From contig CM055095.1 of the NCBI GenBank assembly GCA_029204225.1, positions 14,536,049-14,600,048 of the forward strand: a stretch of 64,000 nucleotides of DNA. Direction: 5' to 3'. The DNA is from Diphasiastrum complanatum. Lineage: Eukaryota > Streptophyta > Lycopodiopsida > Lycopodiales > Lycopodiaceae. This document shows positions 12,232-22,961 of this stretch, piece after piece. The position numbers were made by a program, and so were the translations under genes. How positions within the stretch are numbered: the stretch's first letter is position 1; every line of letters begins with the position of its first letter. Under the pieces are notes generated by a model. The model had not been told where the DNA came from, did not search any database, and saw only the letters and a program-made list of their open reading frames with translations.

Positions 12232-13290
12232 TCCACGCGTCCCCCTCCAGTTCCGAACCTACATTGTCAACGGGCCATGAAGCTGAGTTGGGGTTTCGAA
12301 AGAGAAAGCTACCTACTATCAAAGATTTGAAACCTCCGAAGTTCACTGGAGCAGTATCTATGAGAACTACTGATGCCGTTGAGAATTGGTTGCAAAAGTG
12401 GGAGAAAGCATTCCAGATGTGTGGCATAGACGATGAAACTGAGATGATTGCTGAAGCCACATATCGTTTTCAAGAGTCAGCACAAAGGTGGTGGAGGAAG
12501 GTGGAAAAGGATGACCTAGTTCCAACCACATGGGAGGCATTCCGGCAAATGTTTGCGCAAAACTGGGTGCCTATGGATGAAGACAACAGAGCCATGCAAC
12601 AATGGTCTTATTTGAAGCAGGGTAACTTGAGCGTGCAGGATTATGCAGACAAGTACCGAGTTACGCATTCCTCAGGAAGTTCCTATGTACATGCAAATAT
12701 TTCACTTTGTGGAGGGACTTCGAGAGAGTATTCACCCTTTCGTGCGGAAGGAGCAATCTCATGATTTGTGGGGAGCCATCCAGATGGCTTTGTATTATGA
12801 AGATGGGAAAAAAGGCCCGGATCCTGTTGCGGTAGCTGGTACAAGTGGTCAGCAACCTTGGGGACGCAAGGGCAAATGGAACAAAAAGAGAAAGTCTGAA
12901 GGTCAAACTAATCAGTGGCAAGCTCGGGGTGACCAAAGGAAGAAGGGTGCAGGGGCTCCAAAAGGCAAACGGTTGTATGGGCAGCCCAATGCCCAAAAGG
13001 GTCAGCGTCCTTCAATGTTGTCGCCTCAGGACCAAGAACGTGCAAAGAGGGAGAACTTCTGTTTTGGATGTTTGGGACAGCATAGGTGGAAGGAATGTCC
13101 ACGAAACTTGATGCGGACCACATATAATCTTCAGGTGGATCAGATGAACCAGGGTGATGACCCTATGACAGTGGAAGAGATCGAGCAGGAAGCCAATCCA
13201 GATGTTCCACACCTCATGAATGTTTCGGTGGTCAGGAGAGTGGACACGGCTCCACCAGTGCTTGTCAAAATCGGCTCGCCAAGGGTATCA
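12232..13290 (+). pseudogene. Gypsy element 1: gag capsid and zinc knuckle
   Basis: Ty3/gypsy gag on the plus strand. Capsid-like helices are clear (ENWLQKWEKAFQMCG, AQRWWRKVE, WEAFRQMFAQNWVP, LKQGNLSVQDYADKY); after a frameshift near 12655 come FVEGLRESIHPFV and a Lys/Arg-rich linker, then a variant knuckle CFGCLGQHRWKEC with only three residues between the second Cys and His instead of four. The 5' LTR and primer-binding site are absent; the element starts abruptly against the hAT gene. Confidence 0.82.
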
Positions 13291-14078
13291 AACACTTCTC
13301 TTATTGTTATGCGAGGACAGCTGTGTATTGTTATGCGAGGACAGTTGTGTGGTAGAGATGTTCAGGTTCTATTTGACACTGGGTCCTCTCATAATGTGTT
13401 GAATTCAACTTTGGTACGGAAGTTAGGTGTGAATACTCAACCATCCCAATACCAGTACACAGTGGAAATGGCTAATGGAAAGGGTACAGAGATTTGGGAT
13501 AAGAGGGTTGTGGGCATTCCACTAACTATACAAAGTTACACAGAAGAGTTGGATTTTGAAATAACACGGCTTGCGTGGTTTGATGTGGTGTTGGGCATTT
13601 GTTGGCACACGATGCGGAAGCCACACATAGCCTGGGATACTCATGTGTATGAGTTCCAGTTTGATGGTGTGATGCATTCCCTTCGTGGTGAGCGGGATGT
13701 GCCTCCTGGACCGCTTGTTTCAGCTACGCAGTTGCGTAGGATCCATTGTGAGTACTTGTGTGTTTGCTTTCTACTTGATATGTCTACTAATACTAGTCAG
13801 AGTAGCATGCAGTGTGTGCAAACCAGTACTATTGCCAATTTGGATCAAAAGATTAGGAGAGAGTTTTCAGATGTGTTCATAGATGATCTTCCATCTGTTT
13901 TACCTCCTAAGAGGAATGTTGAACATAAGATTGAATTAATACCTGGATCATGTCCTGTCAATAGACGTCCTTACAGAATAAGTCTTAAGGAGGAAGAGGA
14001 AGTGAGACGGATGGTCGATGATTATCTGGCCAGATACGACCTAGTTATTCCCCTTTTGCCTCTCCGATCATTCTTGTA
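13291..14078 (+). pseudogene. Gypsy element 1: aspartic protease and RT start
   Basis: The protease motif is LFDTGSSHNVLN (about 13371-13406), followed by the beta-strand region FDVVLGICWH. Downstream, REFSDVFIDDLPSVLPPKR and VEHKIELIPGSCPVNRRPYR are the usual entry to a gypsy RT. The frame is lost near 14040, before the [20 protein letters not shown]-like stretch that continues in another frame. Confidence 0.82.
13303..13351 (+). repeat. 24-bp tandem duplication before protease
   Basis: Two near-identical 24-bp units (about 13304-13327 and 13328-13351, one base apart) encode IVMRGQLC twice just before the protease active site. In-frame, so it lengthens the protein without breaking it. Confidence 0.85.
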
Positions 14079-14699
14079 AAAAAGAAGGATGGATCATGGC
14101 GTATGTGTGTGGATTATCGAGGTTTGAACAAGTTAACTGTTTAACATCGATATCCTATGCCACGTATAGATGATTTGCTTGATGCCTTGTCAGGTGCCAC
14201 TGTGTTCAGTAAAATAGACCTGAAGAGTGGATACCATCAGGTTAGAGTTCGTGAAGAGGATGTACACAAGACTGCCTTCAGAACTCGGTTCGGTCACTAT
14301 GAGTATCTTGTGATGCCATTTGGATTGACTAATGCCCCAGCTACATTCATGATGATGATGAATGATGTGCTCAGACCGTATATGGGTAAATTTGTCCTAA
14401 GCTTTGTTGATGACATTCTGACTTACAGTGCAGGTGAGGTCAAGCATATGGCTCACCTTAGGACTGTGTTGTCTACTTTGAGGGAGAACACTTTGTTTGC
14501 CAATAGTAAAAAAAGTGAATTGTTTAAAAAAGAGATTGAGTATCTTGGTCATGTAGTCTCTGCTGATGGAGTAAGGCCAGATCCTAAGAAGGTTGCTGTG
14601 ATCGTTGCGTGGCCTGTGCCAGCTGATTTGACAGCACTCCGTTCCTTGGATTGGCAATATTCTATAGAAAATATGTTAAGAAATACTCCTATATTGTAG
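14079..14699 (+). pseudogene. Gypsy element 1: reverse transcriptase
   Basis: RT palm motifs in order: [13 protein letters not shown] then a stop at 14142-14144; MPRIDDLLDALSGATVFSKI with catalytic Asp in KIDLKSGYHQV; FGLTNAPATF; the FVDD active site (variant of YxDD) at about 14401-14415; and IEYLGHVVSADG. Near 14645 a small deletion or frameshift joins it to the connection domain (LTALRS to AIFYRKYVKKYS). Confidence 0.85.
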
Positions 14700-15238
14700 C
14701 ACCTTTGACTGATTTGACTCAAAAGAATAGATTTGGTGAGTGGACTGAACTGCAGCAAGCAAGCTTTGATCAGTTGAAGCAAGCTATTGCTGAGTGCGTC
14801 ACTCTAAAAATTGTAGACCCTCAAAAGCCCTATGTTATAGATACGGATGCGAGTGACATTGTTGTGGGAGCTGTTCTGATGCAAGAGGGTAGGCCTGTGG
14901 CCTTTGAGAGCAAGAAGCTCAACCCTGCTCAGAAAAATTATCCAACTCATGAGGAGTTGTATGCCATAGTTCATGCATTAAAGGCATGGAGGCATTATTT
15001 GTATGGATCGGAATTTGAGGTATTCACTGATCATGATACCTTGAGATACTTTTGTAAGCAGCCAGACCTTAGAGGCCGGCAAGCCAGATGGTCTGAGCTC
15101 ATGCAGGAATTCCTAATGGAGATTCGGTACAAGAAAGGTGTCGAGAATCGTGTGGCAGATGCACTATCTCGTGTGGTGTATCAGATGTCATTTGTAGTCA
15201 TTGAAAATGACTTACTGTCTGAGATAAGAAAGGCTTAG
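14651..15238 (+). pseudogene. Gypsy element 1: RNase H
   Basis: One open frame with the connection region (YSYIVAPLTDLTQKN) and RNase H: YVIDTDASDIVVGAVLMQ with first Asp, RPVAFESKKLNPAQKNYPTH, then the Glu-containing helix (HEELYAIVHALKAWRHYL) and VFTDHDTLRYF with the third acidic residue, ending NRVADALSR. The fold residues look intact; it ends at a stop at 15236-15238. Confidence 0.87.
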
Positions 15239-15662
15239 CAGGAAGATCCCCACTGTAAGAAAGTGGAACAGGAGGTGAGTCATGGCCATGCAGAGTCTCA
15301 AAGGGAGAGCTCTTCTACCTTGCTTCGCACTTATCTCAAGTGTTTCAGACTTCATGGATTACCTAGATCCATTGTGTCTGACAAGGATTCTCGTTTTACT
15401 GGCAATTTTTGGACTGCAGTATTTGAGAAGTTAGAAGTGCAGTTGGGAATGAGTAGTTTTGATCATCCTGAAACAGATGGGCAGACTGAAACCAAACCTT
15501 GGAAGACATGCTTAGGGCGTATGTGAGTGAAAGGCAAACGCAATGGGAACGTTACCTACCATTGTTGGAGTTTGCCTATAATGATAAAAAGAATGCATCT
15601 ACGAAGATGAGTCCTTTCGAGCTAAATTATGGTTTTAGACCAGCCAGTCCAGTTACTATATG
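15239..15662 (+). pseudogene. Gypsy element 1: truncated integrase
   Basis: The N-terminal HHCC finger and first catalytic Asp are deleted: the sequence jumps near 15315 from a short pre-integrase piece to the middle of the core (HGLPRSIVSDKDSRFTGNFW, second Asp; DGQTE, Glu). After a frameshift it continues with LPLLEFAYNDKKNASTKMSP and FRPASPVT, then is cut by LINE-derived sequence at about 15663. Confidence 0.82.
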
Positions 15663-15795
15663 CGCGATAGAGGAATCGTCTGGTATACTGATGGGTGCCT
15701 GAGGGAAGCTCTGTGATGGAGATACCAAATGACTCAAGTAGGAAGTCGGATGCCTGAGAGAACCATGATAATCTGTAGCCCTACCGAGTTGGATC
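15663..15795 (-). mobile_element. Internal LINE fragment
   Basis: The segment resembles 27480-27590 of the LINE in this window (shared TATACT.ATGGGTGCC and GGCCTGAGAGAACCATGATA-type stretches, minus sense). It carries neither the LINE 3' tail nor other domains, so it is a deletion remnant joined to the gypsy integrase. Confidence 0.65.
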
Positions 15796-16374
15796 TCTAG
15801 CATTCCTACTGATGGTTTTTTGAGGGACCTCTATGGGGGCATAAGTATTCTTATCTAACACTCTTGCTCTCTCAAAGTGATGTAGTGGAGACATGATAGT
15901 CTAAACATTTCCCGGGGCTTCATATTGTTATGCAATTTAACAAATAGTATCTTGCGACAACAACATTATTTTTTAGTTTCTCTAAAAGACCGCATTGAGG
16001 TCAATGTTTTGAGGTTAAAAATTTTAGAGACAATTTCAGTCTTCTATATGCATGCCTCGACACACAATTCTATACTTTTTTTATTTGAGTGCCTCACAAC
16101 TACTTTTGGTTCTCACAACATTTATGTTACTAATTGATTACTTCTAAGCATCCTTTTCAAGATGAGAAACTTTAGAAATTTTTGAGGACACTTCTGATTA
16201 AGTATTCATCAGGCCAGAGACTCTCACTTTTCAGATTATTGAGTGTAGTGTCTTGAACTCTCTGTAGACGATTTCTATTTTTTTGGATTTTAGTTGAGAT
16301 CTCCCTAAGCCATTCGTAGCCTTGTCTTTGATTAAGTTTTCTTAGTTGGAAAATGCTTTGTCCTTCCAATCGGA
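15796..16374. other. Unassigned AT-rich sequence
   Basis: No coding potential or repeat family recognised between the LINE scrap and the next LTR. Confidence 0.3.
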
Positions 16375-16804
16375 TGGTGGATAAAAAAACCCAACCAAAC
16401 CTAGATCAATCGGATCTAGCCCCTAGGGTATGGATCAATCAACTCAATAGGAGAGAGGCATCACACTAGTAGTATGTAGCTGCAATCACCAACATCAAGC
16501 ATACACTAGTGAGAGCCCTATGGGTATACTTATACCCTCCAAGGCCCATGCACCACTAGTAGTGCATTGTGACACCTCATTGGACACATCAGTAGCCTAA
16601 TTGGGCCACCTCACCTATGAGTTACTGTTAGACCCATACAAATCCACCATCTTGAGTATTAGGCCTCTAATCATTAGTTATCACACTAATTCCATGAGGG
16701 CCCCAATCCCTGATCATAATCATAATTAATTTATGGGTCAAGACAAGCCTACTGACCTCCTTACCGGATAATAATCCAAGATTAGTCTAAACATAGGCAT
16801 GACA
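16375..16804 (-). repeat. Gypsy element 2: 3' LTR (minus)
   Basis: 430 bp, direct repeat of 19346-19781. On the minus strand it starts TGTCATGCC right after a polypurine tract (16805-16817) and ends at TATCCACCA. The two copies differ at many scattered positions, so the insertion is old. Confidence 0.85.
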
Positions 16805-16817
16805 TTCTTCCCCCCTT
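16805..16817 (-). other. Polypurine tract
   Basis: Minus-strand AAGGGGGGAAGAA directly 5' of the 3' LTR; the plus-strand primer of gypsy elements. Confidence 0.8.
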
Positions 16818-16945
16818 ATTCAAGTTTCTGTCCTCAGAACTTAAAAGTTAGGGAAGTTCCTTTTCAGGCTTCCCTCCTGTTTCCAGGAGTCATCATCGTC
16901 TGTATGACCTTTGCATCGAATCACATGCTCGGTAACTATACAATT

Positions 16946-17269
16946 TCAGAATCCTTCAGTTCTGCTGGCCAAGATCTTTTCCGGTTCAAGTGTCACACCT
17001 GATGATTCTTCTAACAGGTCCAATCGATCTCCAGAACCAAGATGATCCCCTTCACGTAGACTTTTCTTAAGTCGACTTACGTGAAATACTGGGTGCACTT
17101 GAGTTCCTTCGGGGAGGTCTGACTGGTGAGCCAAGGATCCTATCCTTTTTAGGATTTTATATGGTCCCCTATATCTAGCGGACAATTTGTAATGCCTGCC
17201 AATACACACTACATTTGAATCTTTTGGAGTTCTCAAATATACCCGATCCCCCTCTTGAAAATCGTTCAA
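16946..17269 (-). pseudogene. Gypsy element 2: integrase C-terminal (GPY/F) region
   Basis: Open frame with FQEGDRVYLRTPKD, YKLSARYRGPYKILKRIG (GPY/F motif) and HPVFHVSRLKKSL, then an acidic tail. No chromodomain follows before the LTR. Confidence 0.85.
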
Positions 17270-18209
17270 GTTTCAATTGCAATGGGTGATCTAGGTTCAT
17301 AACTGTACATAAGCATAAACGAGCTATAATCGGTAGTCAATGCATAGTAGTATTATAGGCAAACTCAATCAAGGGCAAATACTTCTCCCAATGACATTGT
17401 TGTTGGGAAACATATGCTCGAAGCATCTGTTCCATGGTCTAAACGTCCGTCCTCTTAGGATGAATCAGAAGAACTAATGCTCAATGTTGTCTCTAGTTTA
17501 GCAAATACGGCCGACCAAAAGTGATCTGTGAACTTTGGATTGCAATCGCTCACAATGTCACTCGGTAATCCGCAAAGTCAAATGCTTAACACATATCTGA
17601 GCCAAATTGGAAGCCTTCGCGGTGGTCTTTACCGGAATAAATGTAGCCAATTTGGTAAGATGGTCGACAGCTACCCGCATTGCATCATTTTGTTTATTCG
17701 TCCGTGATAACCCAACCATGAAATGCATTGAAATACTATCACATTTCTTATTAACGATATTCAATGGATGCAACAATTGACCAGTCTTAAGGCGTTTGGC
17801 CTTATTCAACTGGCATTGGTCACACTTGACCACATAAGATTCTACAAAGGGTTTAACTTTTGGCCAATAGAAATCCTTTTGTACCAAATCTAAAGTACGA
17901 TGTATGCTTGGATGCCCCACACAAGGTGAGTCATGAAATTCATAAAGAATTTTCTTCTTAATCGCATCCACATCGAGCATGCATATATTCCCTTTCATGA
18001 ACAAAAGTCCATTACGGATAGAGAAGTCATCAACTCTTTTTATCCTTTCTCCCAAATTGATCACCCTATCAATCAGTCTCGCTTGATAAGTCTGATAGCA
18101 CTCTCTTACAGAATGGTCCAAAATACGGGTCTTCCTCACAAAGATCTCTCAAGGAGAGATAAAAATCTGTGTTGATCTCAGTGAAGGAAAGTTCGTTCAC
18201 TTCACCAAT
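17270..18209 (-). pseudogene. Gypsy element 2: integrase finger and core
   Basis: 18139-17558 encodes the HHCC zinc finger (HDSPCVGHPSIHRTLDLV then CDQCQLNKAKRL) and the core beginning (MHFMVGLSRTNKQND, AVDHLTKLATFIPV). The frame ends at a stop just after a LTLRITE stretch; the rest of the core down to 17270 is only visible as broken frames. Confidence 0.82.
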
Positions 18210-19345
18210 TCAACTAAGTGCATCAGCCCCATGATTGGTGGTTCCCTTGATATACTGCACTTCAAAGTCGAATTCTTGCACGAGTTCTACCCATCGGGCC
18301 TTCCGACCTCTTAGATCATTCTGATTACATAAGTATTTCAAAGGTTGATGATCCGTGTTCACCATGAACTTATTACCATACAGGTAATGTCTCCATAATT
18401 CCAAAACATGGATCACTACAAAAAGCTCTTTTTCTTGAGTAGTATATCTAACTTGCGCATCGGATAACTTTTTGCTCTCAAAAGCAACGGGCTGACCCTC
18501 TTTTAAGAGAACAGACTAGCGTCAATGTTGATGATGAAAGGGATATTTGGATCTGCTATTCTCAATACGGGAGCTGAGACGATTAGAAGTTTGAGTTTGC
18601 GAAAAATTTCATCTAATTTCTCATTCTACTTTATCGGAGGGCTAGGCCTTTCTTTCTGACTCTTTACCCCTTTCAAAACAGAGGTGTGGCAATTCTTCAA
18701 TCAACTTTCAAAAGAACACAGTGAACCCCAAAAAGGACTTGAGTTCACAGACCGTTTCAGGAATTGCCCACTCCACTACCATCTTTACCTTCTCTTTGTC
18801 AATCTTGATCCCCTTAGCGATAATCTTATGACCAAGGTAAATAAGTTCCTTTTCAAGCAATTCACACTTAGATTCTTTAGCAAAATGCTTCTCTTGTCTG
18901 AAAATCCTTAAGACAATACAGAGATGCTTTATATGCTCTTTTAGTGTTCTACTATAGATCAAAATATCATCTAGAAACACTACTTCAGACTTTCCCAAAA
19001 AAGGATGAAATAGATCGTTCATCATTTGTTGGAAAGTTGTTGTCTACGTCCGAAGATTGAATTTCATGAAGAGTTTCGCTCCACTTAACCGATCTATAAG
19101 ATCATCCATTCTATAGAGCTGGTACTTAGTTTTTATGGTAAGTTTGTGTAGACCCTTGTAATCCATGCATAACCGGAAACCCCAATCCTTCTTATCCTTA
19201 AGAAGAACGAGCGCTCCTCATGTTGAATTCATTGGCCTAATGTGTCCCATCCTAAGATATTCCTCTATTTGCCTAGCCACTTTTAGGTCCTCCACCAAGG
19301 ATCCAAGACTAGGCCACTGTAACAAGGAAACAATAAGGAACCAAA
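18210..19345 (-). pseudogene. Gypsy element 2: RT and RNase H
   Basis: Near the 5' LTR is the RT entry (RQIEEYLRMGHIRP, about 19240-19280), followed by broken frames and a clear stretch at 19025-18708 with the active site VFLDDILIYS (FLDD for YxDD) and LIYLGHKIIAKGIKID. RNase H ends at 18416-18210 (HYLYGNKFMVNTDHQPLKYL, GADALS). Gag and protease are missing: RT starts within about 40 bp of the LTR, so a large internal deletion removed the 5' half, and no primer-binding site can be seen. Confidence 0.82.
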
Positions 19346-19781
19346 TGGTGGATACACTAACCCAACCAAACCTAGATGGATCGGATCTAGCCCCCAAGCT
19401 ATGGATCAATCAACTCAATAGGAGAGAGGAATCACACCAACAGCATGTAACTACAATCACCAAAATCAAGCATACACTAGTGAGAGCCCTATGGGTATAC
19501 TTATACCCTCCAAGGCCCATGCACCACTAGTAGTGGATTGTGACACCTCACTGGAAACATTAGCAGCCTAACTGGGCCACCTCATCCACTTCTCCTAGGA
19601 GTCACTGTTAGACCCATACAGATCCACCATCTTGCAATTTAGATCTCCAACCATTAATTATGACATTAATTCCATAAGGGCCCCAACCCCTCATAATCAT
19701 AATTAATTTATGGGCTGAGATAGGCCTACTGACTTGCTTACGGGATAATAATCCGAGACCAGTCCACACGTGGGCATGATA
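19346..19781 (-). repeat. Gypsy element 2: 5' LTR (minus)
   Basis: Direct repeat partner of 16375-16804, including the shared core (AGAGCCCTATGGGTATACTT and AATTAATTTATGGG). The outer end lies at about 19781. No convincing target duplication was found. Confidence 0.83.
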
Positions 19782-20220
19782 ATAGTTACGTGACACGTTG
19801 TTATAAGTGTCAAGTTAACAAAGTTGAAAAAGTTCCTAGACCGTTACACCCTTTGCCTATTCCAGAGAGAAGATGGGAGAGTGTTCCGATGGACTTTACT
19901 ACAAACTTGCCTCATACGCAACCTCAACATGATGTCATAAGGTTGTGGTTGACAGACCCTTGAAAAAGGATCCTTTCATACCAACACATAGAAAGATAGA
20001 TGTACCTAGGGTACCTGATCTTTTCGTACAACATGCAATTAAACTTCATGGGTTACCATCATTGATAGTGTCTGATAGAAATACACGCTTTACGGGTCAT
20101 TTTTGAATTTCCGTAATGGATAAGCTTGAGGTGCAGTTGAGAATGAGCAGTATTGATCACCTTGAAATGGATGGTCAAATAAAGAGAGCTACCCAAACCA
20201 TAGAAGACATGCTTAGGGAG
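19782..20220 (+). pseudogene. Gypsy element 3: integrase fragment, left part
   Basis: Plus-strand integrase relics: CYKCQVNKVEK (second half of the zinc finger), ERRWESVPMDF with the first Asp, then LHGLPSLIVSDRNTRF-like and a decayed DGQ motif reaching EDMLRE. Many stops and frameshifts. It resembles element 1 and continues after a MITE at 20888. Confidence 0.75.
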
Positions 20221-20879
20221 CAAAGTTGCAGCAGCAAATTGCGATCCGATTCGTGACCCCAATTCACTGGGGGGTCGTGATTCGCAATCCGTTGGTATGT
20301 TCCTTTTTCTAATTTTTTTTAAATTTTACAATTTTGGAGTATAATCTTCACACTTTTTAGAGAAGGAAAACAAGTGTTAGAAATCAGAACCAGCTATGTG
20401 ATTGACCAGCGAGGGACAATTACAACTAATAGGTATAATCTGCCCTGTGAAAGCAAATAGGTCATGGATCAAGCAGGTAGGCAGGCAGATCATTGGAGAA
20501 TGCAGGAGGAATGGTGATGAACAATAGCATGCTAACAACAATGGAAGAGTTGAAGAGATAATTGGGGGAGGCATGCGACCTAAGACCCTGTGTGCTTACC
20601 ATTGTGAAATTTCTTCTGCAATAAGTAAATTTGTGGGAGTTTGCTATGCTGTATGATTTTGGCAACTAATGAGGTGAAGTTAAAAAGAGAAATTGGACGG
20701 GTGTAAAGAAGATTAGCACTAAAGCAGTGTGTCAAGTGCTCTATCTTCCCAGTGGTGGAGGGACGCCCAAAAGCAGAAAAGGGGGATAAAACCTGGTGCA
20801 AAGAGTAATTTGAAGAAGATGAATATAAGCAAAAGAGTCCTCATTTTGGCCCATCGAATCGCAATTTGCTGCATCTGTG
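20221..20879. mobile_element. hAT-type MITE M1 inside gypsy integrase
   Basis: 659 bp with terminal inverted repeats: left CAAAGTTGCAGCAGCAAATT, right (reverse complement) CACAGATGCAGCAAATTGCG. It is flanked by TTAGGGAG (20213-20220) and TTAGGGTG (20880-20887), an 8-bp duplication with one mismatch, and it splits the integrase frame cleanly. No coding region. CANNG ends and 8-bp duplications are typical of hAT elements. Confidence 0.8.
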
Positions 20880-20887
20880 TTAGGGTG

Positions 20888-21178
20888 TACATAAGTGTTA
20901 AGCAAACAAAATGGGAAAAGTATTTGCCATTATTGGAGTTTGCTTAAGATGATAAAAAGAATGCTTCTACTAAGATGAGTCCTTTGAAGTTAAACTATGG
21001 TTTTAGGCCAGCTAGTCCAATCACTGTAGGAATGCCTCATAGAGTGCCTAGTGCTATAGATTTTTTAACTCACACGGTACAAATGCTTGAATTAGCCAAG
21101 AAAAATGTGAAACAGGCGATGGATCGTGCAAAGACATTTGCCATCAGGATCGCACACGAAATCATGTCACCTTTCTAA
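20888..21178 (+). pseudogene. Gypsy element 3: integrase fragment, right part
   Basis: Resumes the interrupted frame: KWEKYLPLLEFA, MSPLKLNYGFRPASPITVG and AIDFLTHTVQMLELAKKNVK, ending at a stop at 21176-21178. Same subfamily as element 1 (shared YGFRPASP). Confidence 0.78.
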
Positions 21179-21494
21179 ATGTGAGTGTAACAATGATTCT
21201 AAAAACTTGTCATACCTCCCTAGCTATACCAAAGTCATCTTTTGCATAAAAATGAACGTCATCTTTCAAAATGAGAGCATAACAATGACAATAAATGTCA
21301 TCTTTCAAAATTGTGAGTTTAACAATGATTAAGAATATCTAACATACCCCCTTGGCTGGCAAGGGAGGTACGCGAGAGTATTTTCATAATATTTTTATCT
21401 TTTGAAGATTGAGAATACTTGACATGCCCCTTAGCCAACTAGGAAAGTATATTGAAGTTTCTTTGAACATGAAAACAATCTTATTATAGATGAC
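21179..21494. other. Unassigned AT-rich flank with short repeats
   Basis: Contains repeated ATGTCATCTTTCAAAATNTGAG-like units between 21230 and 21330. It stops at the right inversion breakpoint (about 21494), where copia RT sequence begins without warning. Confidence 0.4.
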
Positions 21495-22567
21495 TGTATA
21501 GTCGTATTGACGACTATTTTGCCAAGGAGCAATTCTTAAAGAGTCAATCGGATTGCAACCTGTTTGTGAAGGAGGAAGATGGGAACATTGTTTTGATAGT
21601 TCTCTTTGTGGATGACTTGGTCATCACGGGTAACAATGGGTAGCTTATTGAAAAGGTGAAGGCTCATTTATCAAATGAGTTCGAGATGAAGGATTTGGGT
21701 TTAATCCACTATTGTCTTGGCTTGGAGGTTTGGAAAAAGGAAAACTGTGTGTTTATTTCCCAAGCTAACTATGCATGTGAAGTCTTGAACAGGTTCAACA
21801 TGCAGGATTGCAAACCCGTTTCCACGCCCATTGATACCAATAGTAAGCCATCTAGAGATGATGGCACTCCTTTTGTGGACGAGACTCTTTATAGGCAGCT
21901 TGTGGGTAGCCTGATTTATCTCACCACTACGAGACCAGACATTTCCTATGCGGTTGGTGTAGCAAGCCAGTTCATGAGTTCTCCAACTGAAGCACATTGG
22001 AAAGCTGCCAAGAGGGTTTTGAGGTATGTCAAAGGGACAACCTGCTATGGAATTGAGTACACAGATGACGGAAAGCTTCAACTTGGAGGCTTTACCGATT
22101 CGGATTGGGCAGGTGATAGGGATGATCGAAAGTCGACCACAGGTTACACTTTCAACCTTGGTTCAGGGGCCATTTCTTGGTGCAGCAAGAAACAGCCCAC
22201 AGTTACCTTATCATCGACCGAGGCTGAGTACAGGGCAGCGGCAAAAGCTACCTACGAGGCAATATGGCTCAAGAGACTTCTTGGGGAGGTGCAGATTCCA
22301 CAGGATGGTCCTACTATTCTTCAGTGTGACAGTCAGAGTTGCATCTAGCTTACCAAAAATCCTGTGTACCATGCTCGTACGAAGCATATTGAGGTGGATC
22401 AGCACTTCTTACGAGAGAAGATACAAAGCGGAGAAACTCAGCTCAAGTATTGTGATACCAACGATCAAGCAGCAAATATCTTTACTAAGGCACTTAGTAG
22501 AGAAAAATTTGAAAAGTTCCGTAGCATGCTAAGTGTTGGTATGAACAAAATAGCCATTGAGGGGGGG
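21495..22567 (+). pseudogene. Copia element: C-terminal RT and RNase H
   Basis: Continues the RT cut at 5403. It begins at YSRIDDYFAKEQF, then the active site LFVDDLVITGNN, an in-frame stop at 21641-21643, MKDLGLIHYCLGLEV and LVGSLIYLTTTRPDISYAV. The RNase H part (GFTDSDWAGDRDDRKSTTGY, LSSTEAEYRAAAKATYEAIW) follows; a second stop (TAG, 22346-22348) interrupts LQCDSQSCI.LTKNPVYHAR, then TKHIEVDQHFLREKI and the tail. A G-rich polypurine tract (22557-22567) precedes the LTR. Confidence 0.9.
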
Positions 22568-22956
22568 TGTTGAAATAAATGCCTACTTTGCCCCTTAAGG
22601 CTTGTATACTTGTAACTTGTAAGTTGTGCATAAGACATGGGGGTAAAACATTTATGTACATAGTACCCCACTTGTGCTAATTAGCCAAGTAATAACAAGT
22701 AGGTTGAGGACCCATGTGGGTTCTAGAGCTAGAATTAGCAAGACACCACCTCTATACATTACATGCTAAATGTAGTCCAAAGTTTGGAGGGGTTTCCACG
22801 CCCTACTACTCTTTGAATAATCATTCAAGTTGTGTGAGCTTTGAAGTCCTCTCTCTCTTGCTTTTGTGTTCTACTCCATAGCTGGTTTTTTCAAGCTTTC
22901 ATAGTGTGCCTACTATGCTGTTATGATACTCCATAGCTAGGCCTTGGAATTTGTCA
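22568..22956 (+). repeat. Copia 3' LTR (plus orientation)
   Basis: 389 bp from TGTTGAAATAAATG to TTGTCA, inverted match of 8856-9246 with only scattered differences. Confidence 0.92.
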
Positions 22957-22961
22957 GTTGA
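22957..22961 (+). repeat. Copia target-site duplication, copy 2
   Basis: GTTGA right after the 3' LTR, the same 5 bp as outside the inverted 5' LTR. Confidence 0.85.
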
